Shown: piece after piece, positions 33,013 to 41,643 of the stretch | How positions within the stretch are numbered: position 1 is the first letter of the stretch | Layout: each line of letters begins with the position of its first letter | Assembly: GCA_963785065.1 (NCBI GenBank) | Contig: CAWATX010000004.1 | Coordinates: forward strand, 868,001 to 932,000 | Source: CAVSRC01 sp963785065 | GTDB taxonomy: Bacteria > Pseudomonadota > Alphaproteobacteria > Rhizobiales > Kaistiaceae | Direction of reading: 5' to 3' | Length of the DNA: 64,000 nt | Notes under the pieces: generated by a model | The model's input: only the letters and a program-made list of their open reading frames with translations | Databases searched by the model: none | What the model was told of the DNA's origin: nothing | Translations under genes and position numbers: made by a program

Positions 33013-33293
33013 TCGCCCATCTCCGTCGGGTCGTCGCCGTAATAGCTGTCGGGTCGGCTCAAGGGTATGCCAAGCCCCTTGGCGACACCGATGATGACGA
33101 AGCCGCTGGCAAGCCCGATCAGCGCATAAGCGGCAAAGATGCCATCGACGCCGAAATGGCTGACATGGCCGTGCAGCGCGTCGATGACCAGGGTGAGCGC
33201 CATGACGGCCAGCGCGACTGCGGCGAGCGCTCGCACGATCCCGGGCCGCACCAGCGGCACGCTCTTCTTCCGGGTCTCGGCCTTCTTCGCCAT
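33009..33293 (-). CDS. Small two-helix membrane protein inside the Mrp operon
   Basis: A 94-residue protein with a basic N-terminus (AKKAETRKKS), two membrane helices (about residues 19-39 and 50-70) and a charged tail GIPLSRPDSYYGDDPTEMGE. It is not one of the standard Mrp subunits A-G. It is locked into the operon by a 4-bp overlap with the next gene and a direct junction with the previous one, so it is likely a dedicated accessory subunit of this antiporter variant. I do not know a family name. Confidence 0.75.
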   Translation of the reverse strand: MAKKAETRKKSVPLVRPGIVRALAAVALAVMALTLVIDALHGHVSHFGVDGIFAAYALIGLASGFVIIGVAKGLGIPLSRPDSYYGDDPTEMGE

Positions 33294-34751
33294 CTAGCCG
33301 CCAAGCGTCATCTGGGCGAGCCGCCAGGGCACGCCGGGAAACAGGAACAGGAGCACCGTCAACAGCGCCGTCACCGTCAACGCCACGACCATGGGCCATG
33401 GCGCTTCCTTGACCGCCACTGCGCGTTTTCCCTGCGGACGAAGGAAGGCGCGATAGACCACCGGCAGAAAATAGCCGGCATTGAGCAGCGTCGACAGGAT
33501 GATGACCGCCACCGCGAACCATTGCGCGCTGCCGGCGGCGCCGATGAGCATGAACCACTTGCCGAGGAAGCCGGCGGTCAGCGGCATGCCGATCATCGAC
33601 AACGCACCGACGGCGAAGGCCCCCATCGTCCACGGCATGCGGTAGCCGATGCCGTCCATCTCGCTGACATGGTCGATACGGGCGGCGGTGTGGAGCGAGC
33701 CGGCGGCAAAGAACAGGGTGATCTTGGAGACCGCGTGGGCGGCGATGTGGAGGATCGCGCCGACGACCGCGAGCGGGCTCAAGAGCGACGCACCGAGGAC
33801 GACATAGGAGAGCTGGCTGATGGTCGAATAAGCCAGCCGCCGCTTGAGGTGATCCTGGCGGAGGGCCATCAGCGAGGCGACGATCACCGTGAAGCCGGCG
33901 ACATAGACCAGCCAGTCCCCTGCCCCGCTCTCCTTCAGCGTGTCGACGCCGAAGACGAAGACCACCACCTTGACGATGGAGAAGACGCCGGCCTTGACCA
34001 CAGCGACTGCATGCAACAGCGCCGAGACCGGTGTCGGCGCCACCATCGCCGCCGGCAACCAGAAATGCACCGGCATGACGGCGGCTTTTGCGATGCCGAA
34101 GACGAACAGGGCGAGCAACACGCCCATGGCGAGCGGCGCCATCTTGCCGGCAAGGATGCCGCCGACGTGGAAATCGAGTGTCCCGGCGGCTATGCCGGTC
34201 CAGGCGATCGCCGGCAGCAACAGCAGGGTGGAGGTGCCGAGCAGCATCAGCAGATAGAGGCGCCCGGCGGCCTTGGCCTCATCGTCACCGTGGTGGGTGA
34301 CCAGCGGATAGGTGACCAGCGTCAGCACTTCGTAGAAAAGGAAGAGCGTGAACAGATTGCCGGAAAGCGCGATGCCCATGGTGGCGCCGATCGACAAAGC
34401 GAAGCAGATATAGAACACGGTCTGTCGCTCTTCGCCGTTGGCGCGCATGTAGCCGATCGAATACAGCGAATTGAGGATCCACAGGCCCGAAGCGACGGTG
34501 GCGAAGAGCGCCCCCAGCGGCTCGACGTCGAAGGCGATGGTGAGACCGGGCAGCACGTCGAGCACATGCAGCGCCGGCCTGCCGCCGGCCAGCACCTGCA
34601 CGAGCAGCGCCAAGACGGTGGCGAAGAGGACGAGCGTGCCGAGGAGCGTCGCGCCCTCGCGCTGGTTGGGACGCCGGTGGAACAGGGCGACCAGAACCGC
34701 CGTCGCCGCGGGCACGATCAGCGTGAGGGCGATCAGCTCGGCGCCGCTCAT
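33294..34751 (-). CDS. Mrp-type antiporter subunit D-like protein (second NuoL/M/N homologue)
   Basis: A 485-residue membrane protein with the complex-I-type antiporter core: LFTLFLFYEVLTLVTYPLVT (conserved Glu), VMPVHFWLPAAMVAPTPVSA and ILHIAAHAVSKITLFFAAGS. It is closest in pattern to NuoM/MrpD. Each such subunit carries one ion channel with a lysine-glutamate relay. Its ATG overlaps the stop of the gene before it by 4 bp. Confidence 0.93.
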   Translation of the reverse strand: MSGAELIALTLIVPAATAVLVALFHRRPNQREGATLLGTLVLFATVLALLVQVLAGGRPALHVLDVLPGLTIAFDVEPLGALFATVASGLWILNSLYSIGYMRANGEERQTVFYICFALSIGATMGIALSGNLFTLFLFYEVLTLVTYPLVTHHGDDEAKAAGRLYLLMLLGTSTLLLLPAIAWTGIAAGTLDFHVGGILAGKMAPLAMGVLLALFVFGIAKAAVMPVHFWLPAAMVAPTPVSALLHAVAVVKAGVFSIVKVVVFVFGVDTLKESGAGDWLVYVAGFTVIVASLMALRQDHLKRRLAYSTISQLSYVVLGASLLSPLAVVGAILHIAAHAVSKITLFFAAGSLHTAARIDHVSEMDGIGYRMPWTMGAFAVGALSMIGMPLTAGFLGKWFMLIGAAGSAQWFAVAVIILSTLLNAGYFLPVVYRAFLRPQGKRAVAVKEAPWPMVVALTVTALLTVLLFLFPGVPWRLAQMTLGG

Positions 34752-36229
34752 GGCGTGCCCCCGATGAGAAGCGTCGCCGCCCTGCCGGCAAAGCCGGCGG
34801 TGAAACCGGCGTCGAGGCCGAAATAGATTGCGGCGGCGGCAAGCAGCCAGATGGGGACGAGCATCGTCGGCGGCGCTTCGCTGGCCTTGGCCGCGATCTC
34901 CGATGGCGGGCGGAACCAGGCCGTCTCGACGACCCGGCCGACATAGACGACGGTCAAAAGGGAACTCGCGACGATGAGGAAGGCGAGCCACCACCAGCCC
35001 CGTTCGAAGGCGGCGACGACCAGATACCACTTGGAGACGAAGCCGACGGTGCCGGGCACGCCGATCAGGCTCAGGCCGGCGATGACGAAGGCGGCGAGTG
35101 TCAGCGGCATCTTGCGGCCGATGCCGGCGAGGTCGTCGATGGCGCAGCTCCCGGTGCGCAGCACCACCGCGCCGAGCGCCATGAACAGGCCGCCCTTGAT
35201 GAGGCCGTGATTGACGATGTGCACGATGCCGCCGGTGAGGCCGGTCACGCTGGCGATGGCGACGCCCAGCGTGATGTAGCCGATCTGGGCGACGGACGAA
35301 TAGGCGAACATGCGCTTCACGTCGGACTGGAACACGGCCACCGTGCCGGCGCCGAAAATGGCGGCGATCGACAGGACCATGAGGATCGGCGTGAGCGGCA
35401 TCTGGTCGAAGACGAAATGCCCGCCAAAGACGGAGAACAGGTAGCGGATGAAGAGATAGATGGCGACCTTGGTTGCGGTGGCGGCAAGAAACACCGTCGC
35501 GGTCGACGGCGCATAGGCATAGGCGTTGGGCAGCCAGACATGCAGGGGAAAGAGCGCCAGCTTGAGGCTGATGCCGACGGTGATGAAGGCAAGCGCGGTG
35601 AGCACCACGCGCGAGGATTCGACGGCGACGATGCGCTCGGCCATGAGGCCGAGGTTGAGCGTTCCGGTGGCGAGATAGAGGAAGCCGACACCGATGATGT
35701 AGAAGGTGGCGCCGATGGTGCCGAGGATGAGGTACTGATAGGCGGCGACCAGCGCGCGGCGGTCGCGCCCGAGCGCGATCAGTGCATAGCTCGACAGCGA
35801 CGATATCTCGAGGAAGACGAAGGCGTTGAAGGCGTCGCCGGTGATGGTGATGCCGAGCAGCCCGGTCAGCGACAGCAGGTACATGGTGTAAAACCACGCC
35901 ACCCGGCCGGATTCGATCTCGGAAGCGACGCTGCGCCAGGCGAACGGCGCGATTACCGCGGCGATGCCCGCCACCAGCACCAGGATCAGCGCGTTGAAGG
36001 CATCGACGCGGTATTCGATGCCGAGCGAGGGGTCCCAGCCGCCCATGTGGTAGGAGATGGTGCCGGTGGTCAGCACCTGATGGGCGAGCGCGAGCGCGAT
36101 GGCGAAGGCCATCCACGATGCCGCCGTGGTGATCGCCCAGGCCGGTCCCGGCCGCCGCGCAAGGGCGGCCAGCAGCGCCGACAGCAGCGGCACCACCACT
36201 TGCAGCGCAGGCAGGTTGTCGTGGATCAA
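34748..36229 (-). CDS. mnhD: Na+/H+ antiporter subunit D (MnhD/MrpD)
   Basis: A 493-residue membrane protein, the standard MrpD: AFNAFVFLEISSLSSYALIA (conserved Glu), LALFPLHVWLPNAYAYAPST and VHIVNHGLIKGGLFMALGA. It follows mnhC as in all Mrp operons. The likely start is the TTG at 36229, whose last two bases overlap the mnhC stop; no ATG or GTG is available at the right place, so translation probably depends on coupling. Confidence 0.94.
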   Translation of the reverse strand: MIHDNLPALQVVVPLLSALLAALARRPGPAWAITTAASWMAFAIALALAHQVLTTGTISYHMGGWDPSLGIEYRVDAFNALILVLVAGIAAVIAPFAWRSVASEIESGRVAWFYTMYLLSLTGLLGITITGDAFNAFVFLEISSLSSYALIALGRDRRALVAAYQYLILGTIGATFYIIGVGFLYLATGTLNLGLMAERIVAVESSRVVLTALAFITVGISLKLALFPLHVWLPNAYAYAPSTATVFLAATATKVAIYLFIRYLFSVFGGHFVFDQMPLTPILMVLSIAAIFGAGTVAVFQSDVKRMFAYSSVAQIGYITLGVAIASVTGLTGGIVHIVNHGLIKGGLFMALGAVVLRTGSCAIDDLAGIGRKMPLTLAAFVIAGLSLIGVPGTVGFVSKWYLVVAAFERGWWWLAFLIVASSLLTVVYVGRVVETAWFRPPSEIAAKASEAPPTMLVPIWLLAAAAIYFGLDAGFTAGFAGRAATLLIGGTP

Positions 36230-36594
36230 CGCTTCTGATCCCGCTCGAATATCTCGTCTTCTTCGATGGTGCCGTAGGCCTCGTTGATGCGTACGACCAG
36301 CGCTAGCCCGAGTGCCAGCGTGGCGACGCCGACGACGATCGCCGTGAGGATGAGCACGTGGGGAAGCGGATTCGAATAGACGGTGAATTTGGGATCGAGG
36401 ATCGGCGCGGTGCCGCCGATGATCTTTCCGGGCGAGATGTAGAGCAGGTAGACCGAGGTCTGGAACAGCGACAGGCCGACCAGCTTCTTCACCATGTTGC
36501 CGCGGGCGATGACGATGTAGAGGCCGGCCACCATCAGGAAGACGGTGATCCACTGATTATAGTGGGCAACGATCTGCGAGAAGAGCCCGTTCAT
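36226..36594 (-). CDS. mnhC: Na+/H+ antiporter subunit C (MnhC/MrpC, NuoK-like)
   Basis: A 122-residue protein with three membrane helices of the NuoK type (ITVFLMVAGLYIVIARGNMV, KLVGLSLFQTSVYLLYI, HVLILTAIVVGVATLALGLA). The two helix glutamates of classical NuoK are not both evident, as usual in MrpC. A soluble charged tail (YGTIEEDEIFERDQKR) ends the protein. It overlaps mnhB by 4 bp. Confidence 0.94.
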   Translation of the reverse strand: MNGLFSQIVAHYNQWITVFLMVAGLYIVIARGNMVKKLVGLSLFQTSVYLLYISPGKIIGGTAPILDPKFTVYSNPLPHVLILTAIVVGVATLALGLALVVRINEAYGTIEEDEIFERDQKR

Positions 36595-37010
36595 CCGCGC
36601 CCCCTGCCGGCGAAGGCATAGAAGATGGCAAGCATGGTCGAAGAGACCGTGACGAAGACGCCGACCTCGACCAGGAACACGCCCCACTCCTGTCCGTGGG
36701 TGTGTTCGTGGGCGAGGTGGTTGTAATCGAGGAAATTGCCGCCGTTCAGCATCGAATAGACGCCGACGCCGGCATAGATGAGGACGCCGAGCGGGATCAG
36801 CGTCTCGACAATGGCAACCGGCACCAGCCGGGTCGCGGCGCCGAGGCCGTAGATCAGCGCATAGAGGATGAGGCTGGCGCCGGCGATGACACCGGCCTGG
36901 AAGCCGCCGCCCGGCCCGTAATCGCCGTGGAACTGCACATAGACCGCAAAGAGCAGCATGAACGGCAGGATGACCTTGGTGGTGACGCGGAGGATGACGT
37001 CGAGACGCAT
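36591..37010 (-). CDS. mnhB: Na+/H+ antiporter subunit B (MnhB/MrpB)
   Basis: A 139-residue protein of the MnhB family: four membrane helices and the signature HGDYGPGGGFQAGVIAGAS after the first helix. HEHTHGQEWGVFLVEVGVF is also typical. It lies 11 bp after the DUF4040 gene and overlaps mnhC, in standard Mrp order. Confidence 0.95.
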   Translation of the reverse strand: MRLDVILRVTTKVILPFMLLFAVYVQFHGDYGPGGGFQAGVIAGASLILYALIYGLGAATRLVPVAIVETLIPLGVLIYAGVGVYSMLNGGNFLDYNHLAHEHTHGQEWGVFLVEVGVFVTVSSTMLAIFYAFAGRGRG

Positions 37011-37021
37011 GGCCGGCCGCC

Positions 37022-37507
37022 CTACTTCTTGTCGCCGCCGGCGATGCGGCTGGCGGTTCGCTTGAGGAGCAGGAAGACGGCAATGCCGGCGGTGAAGATC
37101 ACCGTGGTCTCGCCGAGCGTGTCATAGCCGCGATAGCTGGCGAGCACCGAGGTAACCACGTTGGGGATGCCGGTCTCGGGAAGAGAACGCGCGAGATAGT
37201 CAGGACCGGCCAACTGGATGGTCGAATCCGCAACGCCGTAAGGCGGCAGCGCGGTGACGCCCCACACCAGTGCGGCGGCGGTCACCGCGGCGACGAACAG
37301 CGGCAGGAGCACCGAATGCAGCGGCCGCGCCTCCTCGGTCTTGGTGAGATAGAGGGTGCCCAGCATGAGGACGGTCGAGATGCCGGCGCCGACCGAGGCC
37401 TCGGTCATGGCGACGTCGACCGCGTCGAACTCGATGAGGACGCTGGCCATCAGGAAGCTGTAGATGCCGGAAAGAACGGCAACCGCGAACAGGTTGCGCA
37501 AGCGCAC
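37022..37507 (-). CDS. DUF4040/MbhD-MbhE-like antiporter subunit (C-terminal MrpA equivalent), start unclear
   Basis: The protein matches the separate C-terminal part of MrpA: RNLFAVAVLSGIYSFLMASV, VDVAMTEASVGAGISTVLML and a second part with YDTLGETTVIFTAGIAVFLL. The first in-frame GTG is at 37507 and gives 161 residues. However the conserved first helix (IETLIPSVLLTLLAVTSIGI) lies upstream of it, back to about 37567, without any ATG, GTG or TTG; a TGA closes the frame a few codons further up. GGAG lies eight bases before an ATC at 37567. So translation may start at a rare ATC or be coupled to mnhG, which it overlaps. Confidence 0.85.
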   Translation of the reverse strand: MRLRNLFAVAVLSGIYSFLMASVLIEFDAVDVAMTEASVGAGISTVLMLGTLYLTKTEEARPLHSVLLPLFVAAVTAAALVWGVTALPPYGVADSTIQLAGPDYLARSLPETGIPNVVTSVLASYRGYDTLGETTVIFTAGIAVFLLLKRTASRIAGGDKK

Positions 37508-37554
37508 GATGCCGATGCTGGTGACCGCCAGCAGCGTGAGCAGTACCGAGGGGA

Positions 37555-37914
37555 TCAGGGTTTCGATGGCTTGCTCTCCTTCGGCTTCGCCTCAGGCTCG
37601 GCATCGTCGGCAAGCACCGGCTTGACGCCGGCATGGAGCGCCGCGCGGGCGATGGCATGGGTGGAGACCGGGCTCATCAGCCCGAAGAAGAGGATGAGAA
37701 AGGCGAGCTTGACGGCGATCAGCGAGAAGCCGGCGATAACGATCAGGCCGATCAGGATAAGGCCGCCGCCAAGCGTATCGGAGACCGAGGAGCCGTGCAT
37801 GCGGGTGAACACGTCCGGCAGGCGGATGAGGCCAACGGCGCCGACGATCATGAAGAGGCCGCCGACAAGCACCAGGCCACCGCCCAGCCACTGGCGCAGG
37901 AGTTCGAGCGTCAT
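37555..37914 (-). CDS. mnhG: Na+/H+ antiporter subunit G (MnhG/MrpG)
   Basis: A 119-residue protein with three membrane helices and the PhaG_MnhG_YufB signature VGLIRLPDVFTRMHGSSVSD followed by TLGGGLILIG. The tail is Lys/Glu/Pro-rich (EPEAKPKESKPSKP). It overlaps mnhF by 4 bp, and its 3' end overlaps the presumed start region of the DUF4040 gene. Confidence 0.95.
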   Translation of the reverse strand: MTLELLRQWLGGGLVLVGGLFMIVGAVGLIRLPDVFTRMHGSSVSDTLGGGLILIGLIVIAGFSLIAVKLAFLILFFGLMSPVSTHAIARAALHAGVKPVLADDAEPEAKPKESKPSKP

Positions 37915-38192
37915 GACCCTTCCTCCTCCTCGCCGGCATCGCCCAGTGCGCCGAAGCGCAGGAATTTCAGCACGGCGAAGGTGCCGATGATGTTGAGCAT
38001 GGCGTAGGTGAGTCCGATGTCGAGAAACTCCGGCCGCTCGGTCAGGAAACCGTAGATGGCAAGGATCAGAATGGCCGCATTGCCGATGGCGTTGGCGGCG
38101 ACCAGCCGGTCGAACACGGTCGGGCCGAGGAGCGCGCGCACCACCATCAGGGCGGTGGCGGCGAGAACGGCGATCATGGCGGCGGCGAGCAT
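37911..38192 (-). CDS. mnhF: Na+/H+ antiporter subunit F (MnhF/MrpF)
   Basis: A 93-residue protein with three membrane helices. RALLGPTVFDRLVAANAIGN is the MrpF hallmark. The C-terminus is acidic (GDAGEEEEGS). Its ATG shares one base with the mnhE stop (TGATG). Confidence 0.94.
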   Translation of the reverse strand: MLAAAMIAVLAATALMVVRALLGPTVFDRLVAANAIGNAAILILAIYGFLTERPEFLDIGLTYAMLNIIGTFAVLKFLRFGALGDAGEEEEGS

Positions 38193-38674
38193 CAGTGCCT
38201 GCCCTCCATGACCGTGACACGGCGGTCCATCTCGCCCTCGGCAAGGCCATCGGCCGCCGGCCTGGTCAGCGCGTGGACGAGCAGCTCGTTATCGTGGCGG
38301 TTGACCTCGACCGTGATTGTGCCCGGCGTCAACGTGATCGAATTGGCGTAGATGGTGGTGCCGACCGCGGTCTTCTGCGAGGTCTTCACCCGGATGAGCT
38401 GCGGCGAGATCGGCAGGGACGGATCGACGACGATTTTGGCCACGTCGAGGGCAGCCTTGACCGCCTCCTTGACCAGCCAAGGCCAATAAAGAAGGCCGCG
38501 CGGGACCAGTTCAACCGGAATACCTTCTTCGTCGGCATAGCCGAGGACCACGCCGAGCCAGGCGATCAACAGCGCCGAGACGGCGCCGGAAACGACCAGG
38601 AATGGCGTGAAATGGCCGGAAAGCAGCAGCCAGAAGACAAACAGCACCGCTGCGAGACTGAAAACGCGGATCAA
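38192..38674 (-). CDS. mnhE: Na+/H+ antiporter subunit E (MnhE/MrpE), first gene of the operon
   Basis: A 160-residue protein with two N-terminal membrane helices and the soluble MrpE domain: LLYWPWLVKEAVKAALDVAK, ANSITLTPGTITVEV and ELLVHALTRP. A TTG codon at 38674 is the most likely start, because it precedes LIRVFSLAAVLFVFW and has GGGGAG upstream; the longer frame to 38758 is not family-like. It opens the operon mnhE-F-G-DUF4040-B-C-D plus two extra D-like genes and one small gene. Confidence 0.92.
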   Translation of the reverse strand: MIRVFSLAAVLFVFWLLLSGHFTPFLVVSGAVSALLIAWLGVVLGYADEEGIPVELVPRGLLYWPWLVKEAVKAALDVAKIVVDPSLPISPQLIRVKTSQKTAVGTTIYANSITLTPGTITVEVNRHDNELLVHALTRPAADGLAEGEMDRRVTVMEGRH

Positions 38675-38962
38675 GCCTAAAGCTCCCCTCCGGCACGGAT
38701 TCGCGACAGACCATTGTCGCGATCCGCCGCCGCCGATCAATCCCGCCCAGGCGGGCATTCCGTCGCCCTTGCCCCGGCGGCGAATTGCCGTTGAGATAGG
38801 GGTTCGGAGACCCCATTTTGAGGCGCACGGACGGCAAAACCGCCGCCCGGCCCTCGAAATCGCCCCAGCCTCTGTGGCAATGCCCGCGCGGACCCCGTCG
38901 GCGCGGACATTTCCGCGATGGCCGGGCGCAATTCAATGCAGAACGGCAGATATCGAACAGAG
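38675..38962 (-). promoter_or_regulatory. Divergent control region of the Mrp operon with an 8-bp dyad
   Basis: At 38701-38722 a perfect inverted repeat, TCGCGACA and TGTCGCGA with a six-base centre, lies about 27 bp upstream of the mnhE start codon. That is a suitable place for a repressor site or a leader hairpin. The rest of the 288-bp gap contains no recognised gene. It must hold the promoters of both the antiporter operon and the divergent peptidase gene. Confidence 0.5.
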
Positions 38963-41098
38963 ATGACGCATTCCCGACGTGACAGTGAAGCCAGCGGTGC
39001 CGGTGCCGGCCGCGCGAAGCGCCTGACGCCGCCGATCGCGGAGAAACGGCCGGTCAGCGACACGCGCCACGGCATGACGCGCAAGGACGACTACGCCTGG
39101 CTCAGGGCCGACAACTGGCGCGAGGTGATGCACGACCCCTCGCTGCTGGCACCGGACATCCGCGCCTATCTGGAGGCCGAGAACGCCTACGCCGAGGCCG
39201 CCATGGCGGATGTCGAGGAGCTGCGGCTCAAGCTGTTCAGCGAGATGCGCGGGCGCATCAAGGAGGACGATTCCTCGGTCCCGGCCGCCGATGGCGCCTA
39301 TGCCTATGCCACCCGCTACGAGGAGGGCGGCGAGCACCCGCTGGTGGTGCGCACCCGGCGCGACGGCAGCGACGAGCGCGTGCTCATCGACGCCAATGCC
39401 ATGTCCCAAGGGCTCGCCTATTTCCGACTCGGCCACTTCGCCCACAGCAACGACCACCGGCTGATCGCCTATTCGGTGGACCACAAGGGAGCCGAATATT
39501 TCACCATCCACGTGCGTGACACCGAGATCGGCGAGGACCTCGCCGACCGTATCGAAGGCACCACCGGCGATACGGTGTGGGCCGGCGACGGCAAGAGCTT
39601 CTTCTATGTCTGGGTGGACGAGAACCACCGGCCGGCGCGGGTCTATCGCCACATCGTCGGCAGCGAGCAGGCAGCCGACGTCGTCGTCTACGAGGACCGC
39701 CACCCGGGCTTCTTCATCGGCATCGGCGAGACCCAGTCGCGCCGTTTCGTCACCATCGCGACCCACGACCATGAGACCTCGGAAGTGCGCGTGCTCGACG
39801 CCGACCGGCCGGAGGAGAGGCCGCGCCTGATCGCGCGGCGAAAGACGGCGGAGGAGTACCATCTCGATCACGGCGACGATCGCTTCTTCCTGATGACCAA
39901 TGCCGACGGGGCGGAGGACTTCAAGATCGTCGCCGCGCCGGTCGTCACTCCCGGCCGGCGTCACTGGAGCGACCTCATCCCGCACGTTCCCGGCCGGCTG
40001 ATCCTCAACTTCACTGTCTACAAGGACTATCTCGTGCGGCTTGAGCGCGAGGCGAGCCTGCCGCGCATCGTCATCCGCCATCTTGCCAGCGGCGAGGAAC
40101 ACGCCATCGCCTTCGACGAGGAAGCCTATGCGCTCGGCATGCATGACGGCTTCGAATTCGACACGACCACGCTGCGCTTCACCTATTCGTCGATGACCAC
40201 GCCGACGCGGGTCTACGACTACGACATGGCGACGCGCAGCCGCGTGCTGCGCAAGCAGGACGAGATCCCGTCCGGCCACGACCCGGCCGACTATGTGACG
40301 CGTCGCATCTTCGCGCCAACGGAGGACGGCGAGACGGTGCCGGTCTCCCTGCTTTACCGCAAGGGCACCAAACTCGACGGCAGCGCGCCCTGCCTGCTCT
40401 ACGGCTACGGCTCCTATGGCATGACCATTCCGGCGTCCTTCTCGATCAGCCGGCTGTCGCTGGTCGATCGCGGCTTCGTCTATGCCATCGCCCATATCCG
40501 CGGCGGCAAGGCCAAGGGCTATCGCTGGTATCTGGACGGGCGCCGAGAGAAGAAGGTCAACACCTTCAAGGATTTCATCGCGGCGGCTGGCTATCTGATT
40601 CAGGAGAGATACGCCGCCAGGGACCGCATCGTCGGCTGGGGCGGCTCGGCCGGCGGCCTGCTCATCGGCGCGGTCACCAACATGGCGCCGGAGCTCTTCG
40701 CCGGCATGATCGCCGAGGTGCCCTTCGTCGACACGCTCAACACCATCCTCGACGACACGCTGCCGCTGACCCCGCCGGAATGGCCGGAATGGGGCAACCC
40801 GATCGTGAGCGAGGCGGACTACAGGCAAATCGCCGCCTATTCGCCCTATGACAACGTCACGGCGCGGGCCTATCCGGCGATCCTGGCGCTCGGCGGCTTG
40901 TCCGACCCGCGGGTCACCTATTGGGAGCCGGCCAAGTGGATCGCCAAGCTGCGGGAGCTGAGGACCGACGACCACCTGACGATCTTGCGTACCAACATGG
41001 ATGCGGGTCACGGCGGCGCGTCCGGCCGCTTCGACCGGCTGCACGAGACCGCCTTTGCCCAGGCGTTTGCGCTGAAGGTGGTGGGGCTGACGGACTAG
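38963..41098 (+). CDS. ptrB: Oligopeptidase B (S9A family serine peptidase)
   Basis: About 711 residues. An N-terminal beta-propeller (DDYAWLRADNWREVM at the start is typical) is followed by an alpha/beta hydrolase domain with catalytic Ser562 in GWGGSAGG, Asp648 in GGLSDPRV and His683 in DAGHGGASGRF. It cleaves short peptides after basic residues in the cytosol or periplasm; no signal peptide is seen. I start at the ATG at 38963; an in-frame codon at 38918 would add 15 residues. Confidence 0.95.
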   Translation: MTHSRRDSEASGAGAGRAKRLTPPIAEKRPVSDTRHGMTRKDDYAWLRADNWREVMHDPSLLAPDIRAYLEAENAYAEAAMADVEELRLKLFSEMRGRIKEDDSSVPAADGAYAYATRYEEGGEHPLVVRTRRDGSDERVLIDANAMSQGLAYFRLGHFAHSNDHRLIAYSVDHKGAEYFTIHVRDTEIGEDLADRIEGTTGDTVWAGDGKSFFYVWVDENHRPARVYRHIVGSEQAADVVVYEDRHPGFFIGIGETQSRRFVTIATHDHETSEVRVLDADRPEERPRLIARRKTAEEYHLDHGDDRFFLMTNADGAEDFKIVAAPVVTPGRRHWSDLIPHVPGRLILNFTVYKDYLVRLEREASLPRIVIRHLASGEEHAIAFDEEAYALGMHDGFEFDTTTLRFTYSSMTTPTRVYDYDMATRSRVLRKQDEIPSGHDPADYVTRRIFAPTEDGETVPVSLLYRKGTKLDGSAPCLLYGYGSYGMTIPASFSISRLSLVDRGFVYAIAHIRGGKAKGYRWYLDGRREKKVNTFKDFIAAAGYLIQERYAARDRIVGWGGSAGGLLIGAVTNMAPELFAGMIAEVPFVDTLNTILDDTLPLTPPEWPEWGNPIVSEADYRQIAAYSPYDNVTARAYPAILALGGLSDPRVTYWEPAKWIAKLRELRTDDHLTILRTNMDAGHGGASGRFDRLHETAFAQAFALKVVGLTD

Positions 41099-41129
41099 GG
41101 ACGCGAGGCGCGCGGCACGCGGGGATTGT

Positions 41130-41604
41130 CGGCCGGCTAGCCGCCGGCTATTTGCCTGTGGCCCCTCCCGTCGCGCTGGCCATTCCCATGCTCGCGTGGA
41201 GCCTCGCACAAACGCAAATCGCCTGGAACCTGGCGACCGTCGCTTACCTGCTGGCCGCTGTCGTCGGTGGGGCCACCCTGGTTGCCGCCATGATGACCAT
41301 GGTCGGCGCCTGCGCCTTCGTGCTGGTGCGCTCGCGCTACCTCTACTCGATCTTCTTCGGCTTTTTCGAACTCACGCGTTATCCGCTTTCTATTTTCCCG
41401 GCTGGAATCCAGTGGATGCTGTTCACCATCGTGCCGCTTGGCTTCATCAACTACGTGCCGGTTGCCTGGCTCCTCGGCAAGCCGATCCCGATCATCGGCG
41501 ACACCGGTGGCCTGCTGGCACCGCTCGTCGGGCCGCTGGTCGCCGCAATTGCCGTGGCGCACTGGACGTGGAGCATCCACCGCTATCAGGGCGGCGGCGG
41601 TTAG
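41130..41604 (+). pseudogene. Remnant of an ABC-2 type (DUF990) transporter permease, C-terminal half
   Basis: The frame from about 41130 reads VALAIPMLAWSLAQTQIAWN, then three to four membrane helices and FFGFFELTRYPLSIFPAGIQ, WMLFTIVPLGFINYVP and a final WTWSIHRYQGGGG. These match the C-terminal half of ABC-2/DUF990 permeases (about 260 residues when complete). The first 100 or so residues are missing and the upstream frame is antisense-like noise. There is no ATPase partner nearby. An ATG at 41188 could start a short membrane protein, but a remnant is more likely. Confidence 0.7.
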
Positions 41605-41643
41605 TCAGGCCACAAAGTCAATGGGAGGCGCAGCAGAGCCGCG

